64,000 bases of DNA from Meghimatium bilineatum (lineage: Eukaryota; Mollusca; Gastropoda; Stylommatophora; Philomycidae): assembly GCA_034231615.1 (NCBI GenBank), contig CM067298.1, positions 22,263,478 to 22,327,477 of the forward strand, written 5' to 3'. This document shows, piece after piece, positions 1 to 9,215 of the stretch. The notes under the pieces were generated by a model. The model was not told the origin of the DNA. It searched no databases and was given only the letters and a program-made list of their open reading frames with translations. The stretch's first letter is position 1. Each line of letters opens with the position of its first letter. The position numbers and the translations under genes are program-made.

Positions 1-433
1 CTTCCAGAAACTTCCAACCAATCAAAAGCTTTCATTTCCCCAGAGGAAAAGCTCTGGCCAATCCGAAATTGATCCTTCTGGTTACAATAAACCCACGTTG
101 CCTCAGACCAACCAGGAAGCTTCTACCTGGTATGATGCCCGTCTGTCTATTATCTGACATGTTCTTAGGTAAACAAACGTTGCACTTGATCATAGCTTGA
201 CACGTTCCTATAAAAACACACGTTTGTGTTTTATCGCCGCTTGACACGTTCTTAGATAAACACACCTTTGCATGGTGTGCCACTAGCATCCATAGTGACA
301 ACATTTACACAAGAGCAAAACATTCAATGTGTTGCATTTCACGCCGTCCATCTTTTGCTATATGTGAAGGGTTCTCACTTCTTACTGTGAAACCCCCTGC
401 CTTTGAAGGGTTCTGCAACCAGATACTATCACA
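1..433 (-). repeat. 3' LTR, cut by window edge
   Basis: This repeats 4012-4444 without a visible difference. On the element's strand it opens with TGTGATAG at 433, directly after a purine-rich tract, which fixes this boundary. The other end lies beyond the window start. Confidence 0.88.
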
Positions 434-444
434 CTCGCTCCCTT
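434..444 (-). other. Polypurine tract next to 3' LTR
   Basis: Read on the minus strand, AAGGGAGCGAG lies directly before the LTR's TGTGATAG. This is the expected position and composition of a plus-strand primer, and it supports the LTR edge at 433. Confidence 0.7.
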
Positions 445-701
445 GTCACAAAAAAACTTTATGCGGCTTTGTGTCGAGGCGAATCTAAGTCTATACTTAA
501 TTCTGCTGAGGCGGAAGGCCAAGCATAAATTTTTCCGGATATAATAATTGAAAAAACAGTGACCCCTCCAACCATTCTGTCTTTTATCAAGCTACAACTT
601 TGTATCAACTATGTACATTTAATGGTACGTTATATACAAACTACCTAAAAAAAAACCACTTTCGCCATCTTTCCGGTTAGTTCGGAGATCTGTCTCCGAT
701 C

Positions 702-2510
702 TTAGTTCTGTTTCATATGATCTATACCTAGAAAGATTTGGTGAGCTAATCTGAACGCTGCCTCATTCCTCGGTTTTCTCCTTACCGCCTGTATCGTAGG
801 TTGGGTATTAACGGTGTCTGCAACGTCGTTCCATTGTCTACTCTCGGCCTGAGTGTTCCGGAAAGGTGCGTCCTCCGTGCTGTCTGCCGCAGGCTGAGGT
901 GGTGCCACCACTTCAACTGTCTCACTGTGAGTCCTCAGTTCCGTCTCAGTGCTATCGTGTGACTCGCACTCGATTGTATCAGTGTAGTTATCCGCTGCGA
1001 TTTCGTCGTCATCAGTGTCGTGGTCTGATGCGCTGTCTTCCTCGTTCTCTTCGAGCCTTTCCGACGTCACCTCTTCTAGGTGGTCTTCAATGACTGGCTC
1101 GTCTGGAACCCTGGACTCTGGTCTGGGCTCCCGAACCTCTTCAGAATGTTCTCTCGCTACCTCACTCAGAGACCTCAACTCTGACTGAAGCACTGCCGTT
1201 AGCCTCTCTGCTGTCTGTATCTCATTGTCAGGCTTCCGTGTGTCTGTCTTGCAGGCTTCTAACTCCTTCAAGATTTCTATATGTCGCTCTGTGCGATCCG
1301 GTTTCCCTTTATTGCTCGGGCGGACTCGTAAGGCATTTACTCGCCAGTTTCCTCTATCTATCTCTCGCCGCCTCGAGTAGAAGATATTAACCTTACTGTC
1401 GCCCCTGTTCTGTTTCGCAAACGACCGACTGGGTATGCCGTTCATCCTGGTTCCTCCCGTGTGCCCGTTCCTGGCTACAATTAACTTCTTCTGTATGGTC
1501 ATAACCTGACTCCTATGGTCCCTCCTGACCACCGCTCTTATCCGTTCAACCTCCTGTCCTCTTCTTGTGGGTACTGTGTCTTGGGCTACTCTCTGGTAGG
1601 CCCCTATCTCTGATCGGAACGGTCGTTTCCTGACGTCCAGGAATCGCTGGGTGAATCTCGTCTCTTCTCGACATTTTCGATCTAGCGGAAATTCGTGCCT
1701 GTACCGTCCTCCCCTTCTGCAGTCTGCCATGAGGTGACCGACCTGCCCACAACCATAGCATCTTCGGTCTCTCTCTGTTCTCGTGCCTCGTCTCTCTGGA
1801 AACTCCTGTTTTCTTTCCCGGAATCTGTCAAATCCCCCCTGGTTTAGTGGGAGCGTCCTTTCTACTATATCCGGTTCCCTTTCTTGGGGCTCCGTGCCCA
1901 ACCTGAATTCAATCCACTTAATAGTGTGCTCCTTTGTCTTTGCTAAACGAAGAGCATCGTCTAGCGTGCTGGGATCAGTTTCAATGAGGTGACGTTTAAT
2001 CGCTCCTGGCAGCAACCCTTCTACAAAATAGTGCAGGAGTATTCTCCCTACACCTCTTTCCTTCATTTCCTGGGGGAAAGCTTCTTCTGCCAGACGCGAC
2101 AGTCTGTCTCCGAAAGCTTCCACTGTTTCAGCTACGTTTTGTCTAACCTTTGTTAGCATTACCAGCGCATATTCGGCTCCGGAGAGTCCACCATATCTCC
2201 GTTCTAATCCCGCTTGGAAGTCCTTCCAGGATTCTGCTGGTACTCTCTCTATCCTGAGCCTAATCGTCTCTGCTACTAGACCGTTGCTAGATTGCAGAGC
2301 TAACAATTTCTTGTTATAGTCGCTGGCTCTTGTCAACAACGCGCACTTTTCTATATCTGCTATCCAGCTCTTGAAGTGCGCTTCGTTCCCTGAGAACGGC
2401 GTAATACCGGTAGCCGAGCTTTGCCATCTTAATGCTTGTATTAACTCGCGCAGCTCCGACTTCTCTACTTCTTCATTGTCGGCTACTGGGGCTAAGGCCT
2501 TTTGTTCCAT
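702..2510 (-). CDS. gag: Gag polyprotein of the LTR retroelement (602 aa)
   Basis: This is a single long frame starting at ATG. Residues of about 35-210 look like the capsid-type retrotransposon gag region: a PFSGNEAHFKSWI stretch, then WKDFQAGLERRYGG, then predicted helices. A CCHC zinc knuckle, CYGCGQVGHLMADC, lies near residues 250-263 inside an Arg-rich segment and would bind RNA. The C-terminal third is strongly acidic (Glu/Asp-rich, about residues 440-560). No DSG/DTG protease motif is visible and no pol frame follows; only about 260 bases separate the stop from the 3' LTR. The LTR context argues against a domesticated host gag gene. Ty3/Gypsy-like affinity is an inference from the overall look. 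Confidence 0.85.
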   Translation of the reverse strand: MEQKALAPVADNEEVEKSELRELIQALRWQSSATGITPFSGNEAHFKSWIADIEKCALLTRASDYNKKLLALQSSNGLVAETIRLRIERVPAESWKDFQAGLERRYGGLSGAEYALVMLTKVRQNVAETVEAFGDRLSRLAEEAFPQEMKERGVGRILLHYFVEGLLPGAIKRHLIETDPSTLDDALRLAKTKEHTIKWIEFRLGTEPQEREPDIVERTLPLNQGGFDRFRERKQEFPERRGTRTERDRRCYGCGQVGHLMADCRRGGRYRHEFPLDRKCREETRFTQRFLDVRKRPFRSEIGAYQRVAQDTVPTRRGQEVERIRAVVRRDHRSQVMTIQKKLIVARNGHTGGTRMNGIPSRSFAKQNRGDSKVNIFYSRRREIDRGNWRVNALRVRPSNKGKPDRTERHIEILKELEACKTDTRKPDNEIQTAERLTAVLQSELRSLSEVAREHSEEVREPRPESRVPDEPVIEDHLEEVTSERLEENEEDSASDHDTDDDEIAADNYTDTIECESHDSTETELRTHSETVEVVAPPQPAADSTEDAPFRNTQAESRQWNDVADTVNTQPTIQAVRRKPRNEAAFRLAHQIFLGIDHMKQN

Positions 2511-3842
2511 TTTCTACCGACACCTCTTTTGAGAGTTTCTCGTTACTAGCTCTGTGACGTTCTCTCAACTCTACTATTAACCCTGGATAGCCTTAATCTG
2601 CCTACCGCTAATATAGGTGTGAACAACAATCCTACTTGAGTTATATTATCAAATTGACATATATATATAAATGCATGAAACCAATACGTCAAGTAGCTAC
2701 TTATCTCCTCTGTGGAATGACATTTATAAACTCAATATATCTCTGTGGAATGACATTTATAAACTCAATATATCTCTGTGGAATGACATTTATAAACTCA
2801 ATATATCTCTGTGGAATGACATTATATGAATTTTTGTGGGATGGTATTTATAAATTCAATATCTAATTAATTGTTAACTTCACTATTAATGTTCAACACC
2901 AAAACAAATGTTCATTTCTCTCAGTCGTCCTGGTCCTGTCGGGGAATTTATGAATTTAACTATAGTCTCCACATAGTAATAGATTGTTCGTAAATTATAT
3001 AACAATTGTTCACTTCTCTCTGTTCTGTGATAATTAGTTAGCAAGACATACTCACATCCATGTCCGTCTGTTCCTTGAAATTTTACTAATTGCACACGCA
3101 CTGATTACTTAAACGAACAGGTAACTGAAATTCACGACAGCTCGTGTCGTAACTTTGAACAATATAAATTTAACACACCGATTTTCTCTTTGAAACTTCT
3201 GTGTTTCAGTATAATTGGCCTTCGTGATGATAAGGTATAGGGTAGCACTTCGTGTTGGCCGGGAACGTACTGGTCCTAGGCCTCAGTGTAACAGTATATT
3301 CTTGTGACGAGGAGTTACAGTATATTACTTTTGAATGAAGATGTTTATTATTTGTTTTGCGTTCCGAACCCTGGGTTCTATGTTTGATCAACAATGACTG
3401 CTAACGTAGATCTCTTCTTGGTTTTAATAAGTGCTTACCAATGAACACAGAGGCACTTCTTATTACATAATCAGAATGTCGTTTAATATAATTTCAAACC
3501 AATGACACAAACCAATATTAAACTCTAGAGTAATTGATGTATCCGAGACGTATAATATATCATCAATATAAAATGTACAATGTCGAGATATTCATAAACT
3601 GCTCTAGCACTTCCGTTAAAGGCACACGTTATAACATGAGCTTAATGAGATTATAGACAATCTCATTATTCTACTATTTATCTCTAAGATATTTCACCAA
3701 TACGAAATGCTAAGGTTTCACAACTATCCTAGCACATCCAGGAATTAGGCGCACGTCGTGGTATAAGCTTAATGAGATTCTAGTCCATCTCATTAATCTA
3801 CTACTAATCTCACTTTTTTGGTCAACTAACTTTGTTTCCAGT
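2511..3842 (-). other. Long untranslated leader of the LTR element
   Basis: About 1.3 kb between the gag ATG and the 5' LTR with no recognisable coding content. It holds a 33-bp tandem repeat (2708-2866) near the gag side and is otherwise AT-rich. A canonical primer-binding site was not recognised at its right edge. Confidence 0.6.
2708..2866. repeat. Minisatellite, 33-bp unit, about 4 copies
   Basis: Units open with CTCTGTGGAATGACATTTAT at 2708, 2741 and 2774; the fourth is degenerate. The array is internal to the LTR element, so it could differ in length between copies of the family. Confidence 0.9.
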
Positions 3843-4444
3843 TGTTGAAGTCAACAAGGGACTTGTCTCCTGTGAGACAAGTACTAACTCCACACCCGTC
3901 CCGGGGACTCTGTGTGATCCTGTCGACTGATTCTTGAGTGAAATGCGACCGCCCTGCTCGGCAGTCGATAATGCAATGGTTCTTCCTCCTCCACTCCTAA
4001 GTTTCTCCAAACTTCCAGAAACTTCCAACCAATCAAAAGCTTTCATTTCCCCAGAGGAAAAGCTCTGGCCAATCCGAAATTGATCCTTCTGGTTACAATA
4101 AACCCACGTTGCCTCAGACCAACCAGGAAGCTTCTACCTGGTATGATGCCCGTCTGTCTATTATCTGACATGTTCTTAGGTAAACAAACGTTGCACTTGA
4201 TCATAGCTTGACACGTTCCTATAAAAACACACGTTTGTGTTTTATCGCCGCTTGACACGTTCTTAGATAAACACACCTTTGCATGGTGTGCCACTAGCAT
4301 CCATAGTGACAACATTTACACAAGAGCAAAACATTCAATGTGTTGCATTTCACGCCGTCCATCTTTTGCTATATGTGAAGGGTTCTCACTTCTTACTGTG
4401 AAACCCCCTGCCTTTGAAGGGTTCTGCAACCAGATACTATCACA
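3843..4444 (-). repeat. 5' LTR; inner edge tentative
   Basis: The outer edge at 4444 is firm because identity with the left copy stops there. The inner edge is placed at a TGTTGAAG on the plus strand, giving TGT...ACA termini and a length near 602 bp. Only 4012-4444 can be compared with the left copy, so the 3843-4011 part is inferred. Confidence 0.6.
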
Positions 4445-4606
4445 GCAATACATCATCATCTTTCGAACTCTGGCAATACATCAGCATCTTTCGAACTCTG
4501 GCAATACATCATCATCTTTCGAACTCTGGCAATACATCATCATCTTTCGAACTCTGGCAATACATCATCATCTTTCGAACTCTGGCAATACATCAGCATC
4601 TTTCGA
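4445..4606. repeat. Minisatellite, 28-bp unit, about 5.8 copies
   Basis: Units open with GCAATACATCATCATCTTTC at 4445, 4473, 4501, 4529, 4557 and 4585, with small variants (CATCATC/CAGCATC). The first unit starts at the base after the LTR ends. Open frames across it are a product of the repetition and not a gene. Confidence 0.92.
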
Positions 4607-4803
4607 TGCTATTTTATATAGTTTTTATTCTGGTGTTCTCCTACGTCCCGCGGAAGGTTCTCACCCGGTATGGTTGGCACTTCTTGAACATTCTTGTGAA
4701 CTAATTATCACTACGTGATAATTAGTTTCAGAACCGTTGTATTTCCAAGACTCAAAATTGAGACAAAGTAACGGCTAAATTTAATCTGCCATGTATATCG
4801 TAA

Positions 4804-5108
4804 GAGGAGCGCGGTAGCCTAGTGGATAGTGAGCTTGCTTGCTATCATCTGGTTACAGCGTGCCAGGTTCGAAACCACGTCCGGACATTAAAAAAAAATC
4901 CGGGTTGTGATTTCTCACTTGACACGACCACTCCTCCAGTCGACTCAGCTGTAAATGAGTACCTGACGCATGAGTTAGGGAAGGTAAAAAAAAAAAAAAA
5001 CAGCAAGGAAGGGAACTGGCCACCCCACCTAATAGTTGCTGCGGCTTAGTACATGAAGTGTTATCTTCATCCCCGACGGCAGATGCCATGGGACCTACCT
5101 TTACCTTT
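4804..5108 (+). mobile_element. tRNA-headed SINE with conserved central body
   Basis: The head has a pol III A box (TAGCCTAGTGG) and a B box (GGTTCGAAACC). The body carries GTCGACTCAGCTGTAAATGA followed by a region ending in CCTACCTTTACCTTTT. A second copy lies at 18453 and a related body at 12440-12745. This is a SINE and not a tRNA gene, because the head lacks a full cloverleaf and is fused to the shared body. Confidence 0.85.
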
Positions 5109-5117
5109 TTTATATCG

Positions 5118-5320
5118 TAAGAAGCGATTATTGATGTTTTGATGGCTGTTCTGTCATATAGAGGGTCAAAGAAATCCCAGAAACAATGGTGAAGTCGAAT
5201 GGGTCTGGACGAAGGACGCAGATAGGGCAGCTTAGTTGTAAATAATGAAACAACGCCTTTCATTCTTACAATACATTCTTCTAGTCTACAAGAGTTTGAA
5301 AACGCAGAATTCCAGAAAGT
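5118..5320 (+). mobile_element. Degenerate (GAA)-tail SINE, family A
   Basis: It matches the order of blocks seen in better copies (32665-32956 and 56747-57035, reversed): a TAGAGGGTCAAA block, then GTAAATAATGAAACAACGC, then a GAGTTTGAAAACGCAG end. It is old and diverged, with no clear target duplication. Confidence 0.55.
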
Positions 5321-5329
5321 GCTGTGAAG

Positions 5330-5802
5330 TCCTAAATGTGAATATAATCCGCAATGTCAATATAATCATCAATGTGAATATAATCCTCAATGTGAATATA
5401 ATCCTCAATGTCAACATAATCCTCAATGTGAATATAATCCTCACTGTCAACATAATCCTCAATGTGAATATAATCCTCAATGTCAATATAATCCTCAATG
5501 TGAATATAATCCTCAATATCAATATAATCACCAATATCAATATAATCATCAATAGCAATATAATTATCAATATCAATATAATCATCAATAGCAATATAAA
5601 CATCAATAGCAATATAAACATCAATAGCAATATAAACATCAATAGCAATATAAACATCAATAGCAATATAAACATCAATAGCAATATAAACATCAATAGC
5701 AATATAAACATCAATAGCAATATAATCATCAATAGCAATATAATCATCAATAGCAATATAATCATCAATGTCAATATAATCATCAATGTCAATATAATCA
5801 TC
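5330..5802. repeat. Minisatellite, 18-bp unit (first part)
   Basis: Units of the type AATATAATCCTCAATGTG run for about 26 copies, drifting to CAATAGCAATATAAACAT in the centre. The array is interrupted by a LINE derivative and resumes at 6324. The long Asn/Ile or Leu/Ile frames on both strands come from the 18-bp period. Confidence 0.92.
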
Positions 5803-5813
5803 AATAGCAATAT

Positions 5814-6323
5814 TCTTCTTCTTCTTCTTCTTTCGTTCACTTGAAACATGTCTGTATCTGTAATTCTGTCTCCTTAATAAAACTCACTGTCTTTTGTAGT
5901 TCATACAGTGTCCCATAGAGTTTTGATTCCAGTGTTGTTTCCTCTGGCCAATATGTAAAGTTTGTTTGGCCAGTAGCTCTATACCCTTGCCTCCTGGCTC
6001 CTCGAGGCAATTGAGAAGGACTTTCAGTAACTGAGGTTGGGCCCTTTCGAGGTATAGGGCCTGGCACCGTCCCTGCCTGAACGTCCGCCACAGGGCAGGC
6101 ACCATAACTTTTTATAGATACAGACATGTTTCCATTGTGTTTTGTGCGTGGCTTCCTGATTATCTGTGCGCCTTTTGGCTGGATGCATCCGTCTTCAGCA
6201 CTCTGCTTACTTGGGCAGGACTATGGTCCTGCTCGAATGGGACTGCCCGACCAGTCTTAGTTTCCAGCCCCTGATGGCTGAACTAAGCCCCATCACCACT
6301 GCACGGTGCTGGCCTTGATGGGG
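5814..6323 (-). mobile_element. Internally deleted I/Jockey-type LINE with both ends
   Basis: On the minus strand the 5' part (6323 to about 5960) matches the 5' part of the LINE at 48687-49590. It then joins directly to the 3' end of the RNase H LINE seen at 19522 (same WPEETTLESKLYGTLYELQK coding end) and finishes in a (GAA)n tail. Endonuclease, reverse transcriptase and RNase H are missing. AATAGCAATAT flanks it at 5803-5813 and 6324-6334, though the host array repeats this word. The unit is about 510 bp. Confidence 0.75.
5837..6127 (-). CDS. Fused LINE ORF2 start and end (96 aa)
   Basis: The frame starts at a real ATG (6125-6127) and runs without a stop from the LINE ORF2 N-terminus (MSVSIKSYGACPVADVQ...) to its C-terminal tail (YWPEETTLESKLYGTLYELQ...). 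All catalytic domains lie in the deleted middle, so the product would have no endonuclease or RT activity. The in-frame join may be chance (one in three) or retained. No function is known to me for such a short fusion. Confidence 0.5.
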   Translation of the reverse strand: MSVSIKSYGACPVADVQAGTVPGPIPRKGPTSVTESPSQLPRGARRQGYRATGQTNFTYWPEETTLESKLYGTLYELQKTVSFIKETELQIQTCFK

Positions 6324-6470
6324 AATAGCAATATAATCATCAATAGCAATACAAACATCAATGTCAATATAATCTTCAATGTCAATATAATCTTCAATGT
6401 CAATATAATCATCAATGTCAATATAATCATCAATATGAATATAATCCTCAATGTGAATATAATCCTGAAT
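6324..6470. repeat. Minisatellite, 18-bp unit (second part)
   Basis: This continues the array of 5330-5802 after the LINE derivative, with the same CAATGTCAATATAATCAT units, about 8 copies. Confidence 0.9.
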
Positions 6471-6724
6471 ATACTGTAAGGTGTGTCTTATGATAAAACA
6501 TGTTTACTAAATATTTCATGCGCCTCCAGGTATGAATAATACATTTTGTTCATTTAATTAAAGTTGTTTACTATTAGTTATGCTGTCTTGTTATGTGTCT
6601 ACCGTGAACAGTTTGGGAGTGAGAGACCATTTTTCAAATAACATACTGAAATCATAAGTAATCTGAAATGACATAAAGAATAAATATTTTATTTTAGAAT
6701 ATTAATTACGGTGACATTAAATAG

Positions 6725-6985
6725 GGGAGAGAAGACTAGCGACACTGTTACCTGCCATGAACATCGAAAGAGACGACTAATAAGGTATTGTGGATGGAGT
6801 TGACTGTCCCATTCCATAGAGGGTCAAAATGACTCAGAATCTCTGTTGAAGTAGGATTTGTCAGAACGGAAGGCGCATGAGTCGCAGCAAATCTGTAAAC
6901 AATGACACAAAGCATTCCTTTATCAGCACTACGTCCTGCTAATCTGCAGGAGTTTGAGAATGGACGCAGAGGAAAAAGAAATATA
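6725..6985 (+). mobile_element. (GAA)-tail SINE, family A, diverged
   Basis: It shows the family A blocks in order: CGACTAATAAGG, CTGTCCCATTCCATAGAGGG, GTAAACAATGACACAAAGCA, TCCTGCTAATCTGCAGGAG and a TTTGAGAATGGACGCAGAGG end followed by A-rich sequence. It is old; I saw no target duplication. Confidence 0.7.
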
Positions 6986-7004
6986 ATTTAAGAATGAATA
7001 CAAA

Positions 7005-7245
7005 TGTATGTGTTGTGTCGAAGGCGTTGATAACACAGCCACTCCGTAGACTATTATACAACACATTTCATTCTCTGAATTGTATCTTTCTAGCGAGTAC
7101 AAGTTTGAGATCACATTCTCTGAACTACATCCTCCTAGCGAGTACAAGTTTGAGATCACATTCTCTGAACTACATCCTTCTAGCGAGTACAAGTTTGAGA
7201 TCACATTCTCTGAACTGCTTCCTTCTAACGAGTACGAGTTTTAGA
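7005..7245 (+). repeat. 45-bp tandem repeat built from a SINE segment
   Basis: About 3.5 units of CATTCTCTGAACTACATCCT...GTTTGAGATCA. The unit resembles the 3' half of the (GAA)-tail SINEs (TTCTCTGGACTACATCCTGC ... GTTTGAGAATG). Bases before the first unit (ACAACACATTTCATTCTCTG) also match that SINE. Confidence 0.75.
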
Positions 7246-7300
7246 TCGACCAAAGAAAACGGGATTAAAGCGCGGCCTCAAAGCCGGAATGCAACTTATA

Positions 7301-7624
7301 CAGTAGAAATCCTATTATCCGAATTAATTGGGATTCGGATAGTCCAAAAATTCGTATAATTGGATATAGCTCAGGAACGAAGCAAAACAGTGTACATACA
7401 TACAATCATACATTGAAATGAACGAAATTCTATTGATAAAAGTAGAGTAATGTGTAAGCAACTATGTTTTGCAAATAAACTACACAGCAACGGCACGTGC
7501 GCAGTGTTCCGGGACCTCTCTACCGCGTCCACTAACGCTCTCGCTCTAAAATTATTTCACCCAAATTCCATTCGGATAATTGAGAATTGAGTTAATTGGA
7601 ATTCGGATAATCAGAGTTCTACTG
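7301..7624. mobile_element. Tigger/pogo-like MITE
   Basis: Terminal inverted repeats read CAGTAGAAATCCTATTATCC on the left and, reversed, CAGTAGAACTCTGATTATCC on the right. TA dinucleotides flank both ends (7299-7300 and 7625-7626). It is 324 bp with no transposase frame. The TIR sequence and TA duplication are those of pogo/Tigger-type Tc1/mariner elements. Confidence 0.85.
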
Positions 7625-7639
7625 TACGTGGATAAGTAA

Positions 7640-7960
7640 CCTGTTTTGTATTTTTTCCCATTTTATTATCTCATCCCTTACTAAATCAATCTCACCAACA
7701 CCGATCTCTTGTCCACCCTGTCCGCTCATCATGATATGTATGTCTCCCTCCTCTTATCTTATTTGAACCTTCCAGCGTTGATCTTTCTCTGTTTTATGAT
7801 ATGTTTTTTTTCCATACCATGCCGTAATCTCTTCCTCCTACCATTGTGAGACCATATGTGCTTTCTTATGTTAAGTGTATTGCTTGTATGTCTGTTTTTT
7901 TTCGTCCTGATGAAAGCTTTTTAGTCGCAACAGCTTCCGCTGCTGTCTCGTATTTAGTAT
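7640..7960 (+). mobile_element. Penelope-like UTR relic with hammerhead-like motif
   Basis: A pyrimidine-rich stretch ends in CTGATGA at 7907-7913 and GCAAC at 7927-7931, separated by a short imperfect hairpin. Minimal type I hammerhead ribozymes of the form CTGATGA-hairpin-GAAAC are known from Penelope-like retroelements. Here the GAAAC box is altered, so this copy is probably inactive. No Penelope RT or GIY-YIG frame is visible nearby. Confidence 0.45.
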
Positions 7961-8104
7961 GTTTTGTTTATAAATATTTGTAACACATGCACATATTTCC
8001 ATTTATTTTTACATTTCCCTTATGTTACCCCAGCCCTTGGCACAAACATAAATAACTTTGGCAAGGTACCAGCAGCATAGCCAAACTATGTATAACCAGA
8101 ACAT

Positions 8105-8535
8105 GTGTATTCCCAGTGGCAATATACAGTTATGAGGCATGGAAATTAAGTAAAACAGTAGCAAAGAGAATCGTTGCTTTCGAAATGAGATGCTACAGAA
8201 GTATTTTACGTATACCATGGACAGCTAAAATGACAAATCGTGAAGTGTTAAGATCGATGCACAACGAAGAGAGCTGGCTCCTTAACATCATAACAAGAAA
8301 GCTGAGTTTTTGTGGTCATATAAAGAAATATAACTGCATGGAAAGATTAATAGCTGAAGGCAGGGTTAACGGCAACAGGGGAAGAGGGCGCCTAATACGA
8401 CGATGATACAAAGATATATAAGATTACTTAAACATGTCTCTAGTTGCGACAGATTAACGCGTCCAGAATCGCGGTATGTTCAGAGAATATATAAGGAAGA
8501 CCACGTTCTGGAAACAATATATCACATGCTGATGA
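8105..8535 (+). pseudogene. RTE/BovB-like LINE, 3' coding fragment
   Basis: Translation gives the region after the RT fingers and palm typical of RTE LINEs: IVAFEMRCYRSILRIPWTAK, then RKLSFCGHIKKYNCMERL and NRGRGRLIRR. The frame stops near 8405 and coding similarity continues with breaks to about 8535 (TTFWKQYIT). It is the same family as the long decayed copy at 9216-11935, whose 3' end has the same words. It is 5'-truncated and inactive. Confidence 0.7.
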
Positions 8536-9215
8536 TCCCTGCCAGTGAATTCCCAGTTCCACGTTTATTGCCTGACGCTGGATTTTATGTCACAGAAAAA
8601 GAGCCTTCTGACCGACACCCGTCAAGTGTGAACAATGTTTTTCTGCTTGTTCTCGGATCAAAATATTTCTTGTTACATCTAATCCAATCAATGAGCGACC
8701 TATATTACTTAAAAATTAAGTCTTGTGATTCGAATCGAAGACGTTTTGGCGACGTGACACCCTCACCTGATGGCACATCTAGTCAATAAGATACCTGGAG
8801 CAACTTATATATTCTTTCATCGGCAAATCTGTGTACATAACATGTGTCTTGGATTCTATTCTTTTACAATCTATTTACTATTGTTTACTTTAATACTACA
8901 CTTCAGCCTCGCTTTCACAGAATAACTACTGAATAATCTGACATATGTGGTAGGTCATTGTACAGAATAAAACCCCGGAGCAACAGTGACAAATGTCGCG
9001 AGCTAATATCAATTTGTATTGTGGTAAAATTTACCCACTAGGTACATGTGAGAAAATAGTCTGTTATTAGTTGCACATACCAAATACTTCATTTGTATAA
9101 ATGAAATCATTCCTTTTCTTATTGATATGTTTTGTGTAGAAAAAAAATTGCGGGTACTGTACATACAATGATAGAATGATGAAGCTAAAGATCAACGTAA
9201 ATAAATGTTTCATCT
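8536..9215. other. No recognisable feature
   Basis: AT-rich sequence between two LINE copies. I see no frame with family resemblance, no tandem repeat and no inverted repeat ends. Confidence 0.5.

Larger units (their letters stand above)
1..4444 (-). mobile_element. Gag-only LTR retroelement (fossil, looks whole for its kind)
   Basis: A direct repeat flanks an internal region with one long minus-strand gag frame. Bases 1-433 and 4012-4444 match at every position I compared, so the insertion is very recent. The left LTR is cut by the window edge, so the left flank and target duplication cannot be seen. No protease, reverse transcriptase or integrase motif is visible in the interior. It therefore looks like a non-autonomous element that would depend on a pol-bearing relative, an arrangement known in Ty3/Gypsy-like groups. 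The gag frame shows no break. Whether the short interior is the normal form of the family or a one-off loss cannot be judged from one copy. Confidence 0.85.

Noticed and set aside
702-2510. A domesticated gag host gene
   Set aside because: It lies between identical LTRs with a polypurine tract in place, which fits a recent mobile element better.
4445-4606. CRISPR-like repeat array
   Set aside because: Units are joined head to tail with no unique spacers. The same holds for all arrays in the window, and the genome is animal.
4804-4875. A tRNA gene
   Set aside because: A and B boxes are present, but no full cloverleaf can be read, and the same head-body unit recurs at 18453, so it is a SINE.
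5245-5849. Long Asn/Ile and Leu/Met/Ile open frames on both strands
   Set aside because: They are translations of an 18-bp AT-rich array and are open on both strands, so they are not evidence for a gene.
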